From: JAGVXH01 sp043810285
Lineage (GTDB): Archaea > Nanobdellota > Nanobdellia > Pacearchaeales > GW2011-AR1
Reading direction: 5' to 3'
Assembly (NCBI GenBank): GCA_043810285.1
Contig: JBDROH010000027.1
Location: 1 to 29,941, forward strand
DNA: 29,941 nucleotides
A program made the position numbers and the translations under genes. The notes under the pieces were generated by a model, which ran no database searches, was not told the origin of the DNA, and worked only from the letters and a program-made list of their open reading frames with translations. Shown one piece after another: positions 1 through 7,736 of the stretch (the first letter of the stretch is position 1; every line of letters begins with the position of its first letter).

Positions 1-1
1 A

Positions 2-1216
2 AATAATAATACTTATAATGGGACGGGATTAAGAAGTCATCAGTTTGCGACGGCAGGAGATTATAATATTTCTCTAACTGGTTATGTAAATCGGGTTTCG
101 TTTTATGAAGGGACGGAAGATTTGTTGAATGATATTTTAACTCCGATGTCGAATAGTCTAACAGGGATTAATAGTTCTTATCAGATGTTCTATAGTGCAT
201 CAGGGATAACAACTTTTACTGCGGAAGATTGGTTTGATGATGTTTCTGGAGGAGTCACAAATATGGATTGGATGTTCTCTGTTGCATTAAATTTCAACCA
301 ATCCCTAAATAACTGGAATATTTCCAGCGTCACAGGCATGTATTATATGTTCTATAGTGCTTCCGCCTTCAATGGCAACATCTCAAATTGGAACACCTCC
401 AGCGTCATAGATATGGCAGGTATGTTTGAAAGTGCTTCCGCCTTCAATGGCAACATCTCAAATTGGAACACCTCCAGCGTCATAGATATGGCGAATATGT
501 TCGGTTCTGCTTCCGCCTTCAATGGCAACATCTCAAATTGGAACACCTCCAGTGTCACAGACATGAATGGTATGTTCTATTCTGCAATCTCCTTCAATCA
601 ACCCCTAAACAACTGGGACACCTCAAACGTCAATGATATGCAGTATATGTTCTATAATGCTTCCGCCTTCAACCAAAACATAAGTTCGTGGAATGTTTCA
701 TCTGTTACAACTATGGAAAATATGTTTGATGGAGTTACTTTGTCTACGGCGAATTATGATAGTTTATTAATTGGATGGGCAGGTTTGACGCCTAATTTGC
801 AGAGTGCGGTTCCATTCCATGGTGGAAGTTCGAAGTATAGTTCTGATGCGACGAGTGCGAGGAATACAACACTTATTGGAGTTCATAGTTGGACGATAAC
901 CGATGGCGGATTAGAAGAAGGAGAAAATACAGCACCTCAAATAATATCTATTGAAATTAATTCTTCATATAATCCCTTAGAAGGAAACATAAGAAACATT
1001 ACTTTTAACTTCACCGCCAACGACACCGAGGGTGCGACAGACCTTAACCCTGCAACCGCCCAAGCAAGATTCCAAAAAGATGGAGAAACCACAAGGTTGA
1101 ATACTTCCTGTGTCGAACTAAATGCTTCGGGAAACGAAGCAAACTATTCCTGTACAATTGGTATGCTGTATTTCGACGACGCCGGAAACTGGACAATCAA
1201 TCAATGTAACAATTGA
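2..1216 (+). CDS. BspA-like DUF285 repeat surface protein, N-terminal part (5' end outside window, frameshifted at 3' end)
   Basis: The reading frame is open from the left edge, so the true start lies upstream; the TTG at 122 is only an internal codon. The product carries about six or seven 25-residue leucine-rich-like repeats of the DUF285/BspA type, with the pattern MF..A..FN..I..WNTSSV.DM. They end in the family's typical cap around NYDSLLIGWAGL. An Ig-like module begins near nt 930 and has conserved Cys in TSCV and YSC. Asn-X-Ser/Thr sites are frequent, as expected for a glycosylated surface protein, and the family is linked to adhesion and surface contact. The frame ends early at TGA 1214-1216, just after a (CAAT)3 repeat at 1194-1205. 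Removing one CAAT joins it exactly to the frame continuing to 2393 and gives the module sequence seen in the paralogue at 2747. I infer a single gene broken by slippage, by mutation, or by an assembly or sequencing error. Confidence 0.85.
   Translation, partial: NNNTYNGTGLRSHQFATAGDYNISLTGYVNRVSFYEGTEDLLNDILTPMSNSLTGINSSYQMFYSASGITTFTAEDWFDDVSGGVTNMDWMFSVALNFNQSLNNWNISSVTGMYYMFYSASAFNGNISNWNTSSVIDMAGMFESASAFNGNISNWNTSSVIDMANMFGSASAFNGNISNWNTSSVTDMNGMFYSAISFNQPLNNWDTSNVNDMQYMFYNASAFNQNISSWNVSSVTTMENMFDGVTLSTANYDSLLIGWAGLTPNLQSAVPFHGGSSKYSSDATSARNTTLIGVHSWTITDGGLEEGENTAPQIISIEINSSYNPLEGNIRNITFNFTANDTEGATDLNPATAQARFQKDGETTRLNTSCVELNASGNEANYSCTIGMLYFDDAGNWTINQCNN
361..585 (+). repeat. Three near-identical 75-bp tandem repeats in the DUF285 region
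   Basis: Units start at 361, 436 and 511, each opening with TTCCGCCTTCAATGGCAACA, and are almost identical over 60 bp. A diverged unit starts at about 586 and a partly matching one at 661. The period is 25 codons, so copy-number change would keep the reading frame. Confidence 0.9.
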
Positions 1217-2393
1217 AGACGACTCAGGAGAGAGTGCAGAAAATTCCTCAACGAATTTTACTTATAATCTACTGACAGCAATGGTCATGTCGCCAACAGC
1301 ATTAGAATGGGGAACAATCAATCTTACAGATACAGACATCCCTTCCACCAGCCACCCAATTGTAATAAACAACACAGGAAATGACGAAAGCTTAAACATA
1401 AGTGTTGAAGGATATGACCTTCAAGGTGACGAAACAACAACAGACTATATCTATGCACACAACTTTACCGTCGATAACGCAACCGATGGATGCTCGGGGA
1501 ACACAATGTCCAACGCTACCAACGTGACGATTCTCTCAGCAATACTAGAAAGAGGAAACAATACCCTAAACTTCGCAAACGCAACATCAGGACAAGAACA
1601 ATTATACTTCTGCCTAAAAGGAGTTCCAAGCGACATCAGCACACAAGACTATTCATCTGGAGCACTCGTCTGGACAATCAGAATCTTCCTAGTCCTACTT
1701 ATCCCAACAAAAAGAAAGAAAAAAGGACTTATCAGACTAGACGAAGACATCATCCAATCAGTCAGCTCAATTCTAAACACTATTCGAAAGAAGCATGATT
1801 TAGGAAAGTTAGAAGTTGTCGAACTACTAGTTAAATGGGTGAAAGGCAGAAAAGATTACGAAGGAGATAAACTAGCCGAAGCAATCTGCCTTATATTAGA
1901 AAACACAATGGAAGAAAATGGGTTGAGTAATGTAGAAATACTAACCCTCCTAGTAGAAGAAATAAGAAAGAAATACGGAATCAGCAGAAAAGTTGTCCGA
2001 AACATAGAAGGAATAAAAGCCGTTTCAATCCCAATCACAATCTTCAGTGAAAAAATCGGCGGACTAGAAGCTATTACAAAATATATGCGGGAGAACCTAA
2101 AGATGAGTTACAGCGAAATTGGACTAGAGTTAAAACGAGACCAAAGAACGATATGGTCTTCCTATAATAGGGCTATTGCTAAAAACGACGAATTTTTAGA
2201 GGTCTCAACCGAGGATATCTATATACCCATAACCATTTTCGAAAACAGAAACTTAACTATATTAGAATCCCTAGTATTTTACCTCCACGAAAAGAATATG
2301 AAATATAGCGAAATCGGAAAAATATTGAACAGAGACCAGAGAAACATTTGGACAATTTCTTCAAGAGCCACCGGAAAAATAAACATTAAATAA
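1122..2393 (+). CDS. C-terminal part of the frameshifted surface protein, with tandem HTH-like repeats
   Basis: This frame overlaps the end of the preceding one. Homology to the paralogue at 2747-3700 begins only at the GTA codon at 1206, so the ATG at 1122 is probably not a real start. From 1206 to about 1680 it encodes the second half of the Ig-like module (FTYNLLT, INNTGND, YIYAHNFTV, QEQLYFCLKG). Next comes a short hydrophobic stretch followed by TKRKKKG (about nt 1680-1730), which looks like a marginal membrane anchor with a positive stop-transfer. A predicted-helical region follows. Two related repeats then begin at about 2028 and 2223 with IPITIF and end in YSEIG..L.RDQR.IW, resembling sigma-region-4 or helix-turn-helix segments. 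Known DPANN proteins carry similar repeats, but the function is unproven. Joined to the upstream part, this would be a surface receptor with an intracellular nucleic-acid-binding tail (inference). Confidence 0.75.
   Translation: MLRETKQTIPVQLVCCISTTPETGQSINVTIEDDSGESAENSSTNFTYNLLTAMVMSPTALEWGTINLTDTDIPSTSHPIVINNTGNDESLNISVEGYDLQGDETTTDYIYAHNFTVDNATDGCSGNTMSNATNVTILSAILERGNNTLNFANATSGQEQLYFCLKGVPSDISTQDYSSGALVWTIRIFLVLLIPTKRKKKGLIRLDEDIIQSVSSILNTIRKKHDLGKLEVVELLVKWVKGRKDYEGDKLAEAICLILENTMEENGLSNVEILTLLVEEIRKKYGISRKVVRNIEGIKAVSIPITIFSEKIGGLEAITKYMRENLKMSYSEIGLELKRDQRTIWSSYNRAIAKNDEFLEVSTEDIYIPITIFENRNLTILESLVFYLHEKNMKYSEIGKILNRDQRNIWTISSRATGKINIK
1194..1205 (+). repeat. (CAAT)3 microsatellite at the frameshift
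   Basis: Three tandem CAAT units lie exactly where the reading frame is lost. With two units the codons read W-T-I-N-V-T-I-E, matching the paralogue's W-T-I-N-A-T-I. With three, the frame stops four codons after the array (TGA 1214-1216). Confidence 0.9.
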
Positions 2394-2746
2394 TAAAATC
2401 ATATTGATTTCAAAATTAAACTTAATAATTATTAAAAACCAACCTATTAAAATTTTTATTTATCTATTTACAATTCTCCTCCAATAATTTAAAATTAATT
2501 TGTAGATTCTTCTTCGATATAACTTAATTTCTTATACTGCTAGGTAGTTATCTCCAAAATGAAAACCCCCATTCAATCTCTACAAACCTTATCGTCGCTG
2601 ATTTCAAAAGATAAAACTTATTTTAGATTCATATGTTAAAACAACTATCATAAAAAGTGATTAGAAACTAAAATCTCCTTTTTTGACGAACCCTTAAAAA
2701 TCTTAAACATAGAAATGTTTAAAAAGAATATTCATATAAATACTTC
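2394..2746. other. AT-rich intergenic region with a likely promoter for 2747
   Basis: The 353 bp hold no convincing ORF or RNA gene. A TATA-like TTTAAAAA at 2718-2725 lies about 25 nt before the ATG at 2747, which would give a leaderless or nearly leaderless transcript. I see nothing else in the stretch. Confidence 0.5.
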
Positions 2747-3700
2747 ATGCAAACAAAAAAAAGAGTAGAAAATTTGAAACAAAAAATATTTTTTACAACT
2801 GGATGTTTATTGCTATCATTATCATTATTGCTATCATTATCTTTTGCATCTGCAGGGATTGTTGAATGGTACAATAGTATGACTGGAAAAGTAGCATCTG
2901 ATACTGCCTCTCTAGCCGTTACAGTTGGAAACCATGCCCCAACAATTTATAATGTTACAATATCCAACTCTTCACAGAACCCATCCGAAGGTGGAACGAG
3001 ATATATTGTTGTTACTTTTAATGCTACAGATACTGATGGTGTTGCTAACCTTAATGATACAACTGCTGAATTAAGATTTCAAAAAGCTACAGAAACTACA
3101 AGATTGAACACTTCTTGTGTTTTAGTTGGAGACTTTAATGATACATCTGCGGGGTATTCATGTAGGGTGGGGCTGGAATATTGGGATGGTAGTGGAGAAT
3201 GGACAATCAACGCCACAATAGATGATATCAATGAAGCAAGCGGAGAAAATGCTACAGAGACATTTACATATAACTTATTAACTTCAATGGTTATGTCTCC
3301 AACAGCACTAACTTGGGGAAGCCTAGATATTATTGCGACCGATACAGGTTCAAATAACGACCCAATCGAGATAAACAATACAGGTAATGATGAAGCCTTA
3401 AGCATAAACGTTACAGGTTATGATTTAGCTGGTTCCATTACAACTACAGAGTATATTTATGCACACAACTTTACTGTTGAAGCAACAGCTGGATGTGGAT
3501 CAACAACTGTAATGTCCAACGCAACAAGTATTAATATTACCTCTACAATATTACAAAGTGGAAATAATTCCATAGCTGCAGGAGATGAAACATCAGGACA
3601 AGAACAATTATACTTCTGCTTAAAAGGAATGCCAACAACTATTAGTGCACAAGATTATGCATCCGGAGCAAATGCTTGGAATGTACAAATAATTACATAA
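2747..3700 (+). CDS. Secreted surface protein, paralogue of the Ig-like module upstream
   Basis: The 317-residue product has an N-terminal signal peptide: a basic start (MQTKKR), a long Leu/Ser hydrophobic core at about residues 15-33, and a probable cleavage near SFASA. The rest is one or two Ig-like beta modules with many N-glycosylation sequons and conserved Cys (NTSCV, YSC, GCGS, YFCLKG). It closely matches nt 930-1680 of the upstream surface gene, including a 31-bp stretch of identical DNA (3589-3619 versus 1583-1613). It lacks the HTH tail and any C-terminal membrane segment, ending right after the module. Retention at the surface may therefore depend on partners such as the next two gene products (inference). 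The next gene starts within a few bases, suggesting co-transcription. The precise role is unknown. Confidence 0.85.
   Translation: MQTKKRVENLKQKIFFTTGCLLLSLSLLLSLSFASAGIVEWYNSMTGKVASDTASLAVTVGNHAPTIYNVTISNSSQNPSEGGTRYIVVTFNATDTDGVANLNDTTAELRFQKATETTRLNTSCVLVGDFNDTSAGYSCRVGLEYWDGSGEWTINATIDDINEASGENATETFTYNLLTSMVMSPTALTWGSLDIIATDTGSNNDPIEINNTGNDEALSINVTGYDLAGSITTTEYIYAHNFTVEATAGCGSTTVMSNATSINITSTILQSGNNSIAAGDETSGQEQLYFCLKGMPTTISAQDYASGANAWNVQIIT
2807..2842 (+). repeat. 18-bp perfect tandem duplication in the signal peptide (last base differs)
   Basis: TTATTGCTATCATTATCA at 2807-2824 is followed by the same 18 bp, with only its last base changed, at 2825-2842. It repeats six residues (LLLSLS) and lengthens the hydrophobic core without changing the frame. 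Confidence 0.9.
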
Positions 3701-3719
3701 AAAAATGGTGAATAAAATA

Positions 3720-4295
3720 ATGAAAAAAGAGATGATGATAATGTCGTTAGTCCTCGTATTGACTATGGCGATTTCATTAGTTAGTGCTTTTGGTGCATCG
3801 ACTCCTTATTGGGATGAGAACCCATTGAAGTTAGCTCCTGGAGAGTCTACAGTAATGGAATTAACATTACAGAACATGATGGGCGACGGTAGTGATATGG
3901 TCTTTAAAGCAGAAATTACTGACGATGGTGATGGGATTGCCACTTTAGTGAATTTGGATACACTTTATTCTGTTCCATTTGGAACTGAAGATGTAAAAGT
4001 CCCAATAAGAGTAACAGTTCCCGAGGAGATAACACAGGGGGGAAAGAGAGAAGTAGTTATTTCATTTATGCAAGTTTCCTCAGAAGAAGAAGGTATGGTG
4101 GGTGTTTCAGGAGGATTCACTACTAAATTTGTTGTAGAAGTTGTTACTGAAGAGAATAGTGTTTTGTTCGTGCCTCCAGTAGTAGTACCTAAAGCGGAAG
4201 TAGGTATGCCTGTAGGGGGATGGATATTAGCAATCATTGTAATAATCCTTGTCATAATAATCTTTTGGATTAATAAAAAGAAATCCAAAAAATAA
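3720..4295 (+). CDS. Membrane-anchored surface protein with an Ig-like/CARDB-type ectodomain
   Basis: The product has a signal peptide (MKKEMMIMSLVLVLTMAISL, ending near VSA). An extracellular beta-rich domain follows, with the phrase LAPGESTVMELTLQNM typical of CARDB or NEW3-like adhesion modules. A single C-terminal transmembrane helix (about GGWILAIIVIILVIIIFW) and a basic tail KKKSKK complete a type I topology with a very short cytoplasmic end. I prefer the start at 3720 over the ATG at 3705. It has the basic n-region directly before the core, and a GGTGA ribosome-binding match (3707-3711) lies 8 nt upstream. The gene sits 4-19 bp after the preceding stop, so the two are probably co-transcribed. 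The specific function is unknown; it may help tether the secreted neighbour. Confidence 0.8.
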   Translation: MKKEMMIMSLVLVLTMAISLVSAFGASTPYWDENPLKLAPGESTVMELTLQNMMGDGSDMVFKAEITDDGDGIATLVNLDTLYSVPFGTEDVKVPIRVTVPEEITQGGKREVVISFMQVSSEEEGMVGVSGGFTTKFVVEVVTEENSVLFVPPVVVPKAEVGMPVGGWILAIIVIILVIIIFWINKKKSKK

Positions 4296-4308
4296 AAGGC
4301 ACGGATAG

Positions 4309-4315
4309 TTTTATA
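4309..4315 (+). promoter_or_regulatory. TATA box for the surface gene at 4339
   Basis: TTTATAA is centred about 26-27 nt before the ATG at 4339, the archaeal spacing from TATA to transcription start. This implies a leaderless mRNA. Confidence 0.55.
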
Positions 4316-4338
4316 AGTTAATTTATATTTTATTTAAA

Positions 4339-6009
4339 ATGGGAAAACTAACCCTCTTTTTTATTATTAGTATATTCTTCTTTTGTACATTTTGTCTTGC
4401 TATTAACGAGAGTATAACTGGAGATGTTGTTGCGACAGGAAAAGCAATTGACGCTAATACAGCTATAGCTCTCTCAATTATTGGACCTCCATCCATTAAT
4501 ATTTTATCTCCTAAAAGCGAAACTTATATTGCCACAACTCTTTTATTAAATTACGTAACCAATGGGGAGATAGTCTGGTATAATATAGATAATGGCACTA
4601 ACACCACAGTCTCTTCACCCAAAAATTTCTCGGTTAATGACGGAATACATACCCTCTATCTCTATGCAAACAATAGCTACGGAGTGTCATCCAGGAGCAG
4701 AGTTTTTACAGTCAATACCTCTAAGCTAAAGATTTATTATGATGAGTATAAAGGTTCCAAGAAAGGAAGTTCCACAGATTTTAACTTATCGACTTATGAA
4801 GAACTCCAGTCCTTAGAGAATATTGTTCTGGAAAATTCCGACTACGGTAAAATAACTTTCAACGAAACAATTAATGTAACTGATGATAGAGATACCACCG
4901 ATAATATTGTAGATTTAGATGCATACACTAACATCTCCTCACATTATATCTATATAAACTCTACCGAATTGCCAAATTTCGATACGCCTGCTACAATATC
5001 ATTTTATAACCTAACCTTTTCTGACCCCCAAATTCTAATCGGTGGCGAAGTTTGTCCTTCAGTTATCTGTCAAATAATTAATTATTCTGAAGGTATTTTA
5101 ATATTTAACATTCAACAGTTTTTTGATTCATATTCAGTAGAAGAAACTCCTGAAAACGAAACTACTGTCGTAACTCCTAGCGGGGGAGGTGGAGGCGGGA
5201 GCACAGCAGTTGCTGAAGAAGTATTCCTTATTGATAACGACCTAATTGGAGTTAAAGTTAAACAGGGAGGAATTGTTACAGAAAAGATTATCATAACAAA
5301 TAAAGAAAACCGTAGATTAAATGTGAAAATGAATGTAGAAGGATGGGAGGAACTTGTTAAGTTAAGTGAATCATCATTTAATCTAGGCCCATTAGAATCT
5401 AAGACAATTTATATAGATTTTATTGCTCGTGAAGATCAAGTTCCAGATATTTATATAGGTAAGATAATTTTGGAATCTGAGAAGTTCGAAAAAGAAATTT
5501 TATTTTCTATTGTTGTTGAATCCAAAAAAGAATTATTTGATGTTAGGGTAAGTGTTCCTAAAAATTATATTGAAATATTCGCAGGAGAAGAATTTATCTC
5601 GGAGATAGAACTTTTTAATTTGGGTGAAACCGGCAGAGTAGATGCAAAAATTGAATATTTTATAAAAGACAGCGAGGGAAAAGTAATTATTTTTGAAGAA
5701 GAATTCAAAGCCGTAGAGACAAGTCTTAATTTTTTAAAGAAATTCCACATTCCCTCAGATGTTTCTCCTGGGAGATATTTGATTTATGTAAGGGTCAGTT
5801 ATAGCAACCAAATAGCCGGTGCGAGTGCGTGGTTTAATATCTATGAGCCTAGGGAAAAAAATCTATTATTCCAAATTATTTTGGCGACATTAGTTATTAT
5901 TACAATTATATTTATACTCTTTAAGAGAAGGAAACATCCTATTCATATGAAGAAAAGTATACAAGATTTACAATCCTTGCTATTAAGAAAAGGATACATA
6001 TTAAGATAG
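4339..6009 (+). CDS. Large type I membrane surface protein
   Basis: The 556-residue product has a signal peptide at 1-21 (hydrophobic core LTLFFIISIFFFCTFCLA). A short conserved N-terminal tract ITGDVVATGKA follows, and residues about 50-125 form an Ig-like module of the type VWYNIDNG..N.T...HTLYLYANNSYG. A poly-Gly linker (SGGGGGGST, 281-289) separates this half from a second half of beta-rich repeats. The protein ends in one transmembrane helix (about 509-528) and a basic tail of roughly 28 residues. N-glycosylation sequons are common in the first half. Such linker-plus-CARDB-like architectures are frequent among DPANN surface proteins, and a role in the cell envelope or host contact is inferred only from topology. 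It ends 7 bp from the convergent uL15 gene. Confidence 0.8.
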   Translation: MGKLTLFFIISIFFFCTFCLAINESITGDVVATGKAIDANTAIALSIIGPPSINILSPKSETYIATTLLLNYVTNGEIVWYNIDNGTNTTVSSPKNFSVNDGIHTLYLYANNSYGVSSRSRVFTVNTSKLKIYYDEYKGSKKGSSTDFNLSTYEELQSLENIVLENSDYGKITFNETINVTDDRDTTDNIVDLDAYTNISSHYIYINSTELPNFDTPATISFYNLTFSDPQILIGGEVCPSVICQIINYSEGILIFNIQQFFDSYSVEETPENETTVVTPSGGGGGGSTAVAEEVFLIDNDLIGVKVKQGGIVTEKIIITNKENRRLNVKMNVEGWEELVKLSESSFNLGPLESKTIYIDFIAREDQVPDIYIGKIILESEKFEKEILFSIVVESKKELFDVRVSVPKNYIEIFAGEEFISEIELFNLGETGRVDAKIEYFIKDSEGKVIIFEEEFKAVETSLNFLKKFHIPSDVSPGRYLIYVRVSYSNQIAGASAWFNIYEPREKNLLFQIILATLVIITIIFILFKRRKHPIHMKKSIQDLQSLLLRKGYILR

Positions 6010-6016
6010 TTCAAAA

Positions 6017-6511
6017 TTATTTCTCTTTCTTCACTTTCTTTTCTACTTTCTTAACTACTTTCTTAACTACAACCCATTGCTTAACACCTTTTTTCTTATC
6101 AATCAAAACAATCTTCCCACCAGCCTTTTCCATTTTCTCAATTGCTGAAGCTGTAGCACTCAAAGCTTTAATCTCTGCATTAAATCCTTCTCCCATTCCA
6201 AGAATCTTATGTTTAGAAAAATCAATTTTATCTCCATTCTTTTCGAAAAAATTATTTTTAATATCTCTCAAATTAATCGTCTCATTTCTTACTCTTTCAG
6301 TTCCTCTAGACGTCAAACCTTTCTTCCCAAAATATTGTTTTTTCTTTTTAGTATCTGTCATCAATGTAGATTGCGCTTTATGTTTCCCTGCCCCAGCCAT
6401 ACCGAAACCACCCTTGTTACCGTGACCTTTATGCTTCTGTCGGAATCCCCATCCACAAGTACGTGCACCTCGAATTCTTGAGCTCTTTTTTCTCTTGTGT
6501 GTTTTTACCAT
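6017..6511 (-). CDS. rpl15: Large-subunit ribosomal protein uL15
   Basis: The N-terminus has the uL15 signature of basic residues followed by glycine-rich GHGNKGGFGMAGAGKHK, which threads into 23S rRNA. The length of 164 aa is near the archaeal norm. The C-terminus ends in a lysine-rich tail (VVKKVEKKVKKEK). It is the last gene of the minus-strand r-protein cluster, 1 bp after the uL30 stop. In most archaea secY follows uL15; here the cluster ends and a convergent surface-protein gene follows within 7 bp. Confidence 0.95.
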   Translation of the reverse strand: MVKTHKRKKSSRIRGARTCGWGFRQKHKGHGNKGGFGMAGAGKHKAQSTLMTDTKKKKQYFGKKGLTSRGTERVRNETINLRDIKNNFFEKNGDKIDFSKHKILGMGEGFNAEIKALSATASAIEKMEKAGGKIVLIDKKKGVKQWVVVKKVVKKVEKKVKKEK

Positions 6512-6512
6512 C

Positions 6513-6854
6513 TTACAACATTCGTCCTACCAATTTAACAATATCTTCATGCTTACCAAGAATCCCTTTAGGTGTCGCAACTTTCGAACTTTTCTTAAAT
6601 CCTCCTCGTGGCGGATGCAAAAAATAAACCCCTTCCTTATCTTTCCTTGCCACTTTCAAATCTTTAATAAAATCATCATGAACACTTCCATAAGCTACCA
6701 TATGAGAAACAGCCTTAACCATTCCCATTCGCACAGCATCGTCATCTTTAATCAAAACACATGCAAACTTTTTGTTCAACTTAAGCCTCATCAAAGTTTC
6801 ATTATCCCTAATTTTATTCTTAACTTGCCCAGCAATTCTAACAACTAATATCAT
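6513..6854 (-). CDS. rpl30: Large-subunit ribosomal protein uL30
   Basis: It is recognised by MILVVRIAGQV at the start, the LMRLKLNKKF segment, and HPPRGGFKKSSKVATPKGIL, the archaeal/eukaryotic uL30 signature. At 113 aa it is shorter than the usual archaeal form of about 150 aa, indicating reduction of the C-terminal region. It overlaps the end of the uS5 gene by 4 bp (ATGA), which indicates coupled translation. Its position between uS5 and uL15 is the conserved archaeal order. Confidence 0.93.
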   Translation of the reverse strand: MILVVRIAGQVKNKIRDNETLMRLKLNKKFACVLIKDDDAVRMGMVKAVSHMVAYGSVHDDFIKDLKVARKDKEGVYFLHPPRGGFKKSSKVATPKGILGKHEDIVKLVGRML

Positions 6855-7735
6855 AATTTAATATCTCCTAATTTATTCAGAGCAGCCATACAAGCCTTTG
6901 CAGCATTAAATGTCGTTCTAGTCTTTCCCAAACATTTACCATAGACATCTTTTATCCCAACAACTTTTAAAATCTTTTTCATCTCATTACCGATGACTAA
7001 TCCAGTTCCTTGTGGAGCAGGTATCAACTTAACACGAACTGAAGAACACTTACCTTCAACTGTAAAAGGAATACTATGTTCCTCATCACACGAGCAGTTA
7101 TAACTTCCACATCCTCGAGGAATTTTAACAATGTTCAATTTAGCAATTCTAAATGCCTTCTCTTTTGCTGGAAGTGTTTCAGACGCTCTACCATATCCAA
7201 TCCCTACATGCCCATGACCATCACCAACTACAGCCATAACACTGAAAGTCAAAATATTACCTTCTTTAGTTTTTTTCTGAGTCTGTCTAAACGCCCTTCG
7301 CTTTCCACCACCAAATTTACCCTTTGCCTGACCAATAAACAAACTATCAGTCCTCAAATCTTTAATCAATAAATCCACAATCTCCGGCTCCATAATCTTT
7401 CGACCTTCAGCAAAAATCTCGTCAATATTCTTAATTTTTCCCGCACGAACATCCTTACCTAATTGAGTCTTAGGTACCCAGTTATCTAATTTCTCCAAAG
7501 CTTCACGAGCAGACCTATCTTTCCAATCTTCTCTCTTAAACTTTCCACGACCCTCTTCAACCTTAAAAGATTCATCAGCTTCTTTAGAAACTTTATCATC
7601 CTTAACTTTCTCAACAACCTCAACTTCTTCATCCATCTCCTTTAATTGTTCTTCTGGAGTTAATTCTGTCTCCATTTCTCTTTCAGCAATTTCCTCTGCC
7701 TGAATTTCCTTTTTATCATTACTAGTTTTTACCAT
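6851..7735 (-). CDS. rps5: Small-subunit ribosomal protein uS5
   Basis: The C-terminal two thirds carry the archaeal uS5 domains: the double-stranded-RNA-binding-like part with RRAFRQTQKKTKEGN and VVGDGHGHVGIGYGRA, and the S5 C-terminal fold with PAPQGTGLVIGNEMKKIL. The protein contributes to decoding accuracy at the A site. At 294 aa it is longer than the usual 210-240 aa because of an acidic, Glu/Lys-rich extension of roughly 60 residues (EQLKEMDEEVEVVEKVKDDK). The start at 7735 is supported by the 1-bp gap to the uL18 stop. The extension is probably disordered; its role is unknown. Confidence 0.95.
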   Translation of the reverse strand: MVKTSNDKKEIQAEEIAEREMETELTPEEQLKEMDEEVEVVEKVKDDKVSKEADESFKVEEGRGKFKREDWKDRSAREALEKLDNWVPKTQLGKDVRAGKIKNIDEIFAEGRKIMEPEIVDLLIKDLRTDSLFIGQAKGKFGGGKRRAFRQTQKKTKEGNILTFSVMAVVGDGHGHVGIGYGRASETLPAKEKAFRIAKLNIVKIPRGCGSYNCSCDEEHSIPFTVEGKCSSVRVKLIPAPQGTGLVIGNEMKKILKVVGIKDVYGKCLGKTRTTFNAAKACMAALNKLGDIKL

Positions 7736-7736
7736 T

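Noticed and set aside
352..564. Minus-strand 70-aa ORF with a repeated FQFEMLPLKAEA unit
   Set aside because: It is antisense to the 75-bp LRR repeats. Because the period is a multiple of three, all frames look periodic, and there is no ribosome-binding site or homology.
1490..1798. Plus-strand ORF inside the C-terminal half of the surface gene
   Set aside because: The reading frame with homology to the paralogue is the one ending at 2393. This one has a low-complexity basic product and no family pattern.
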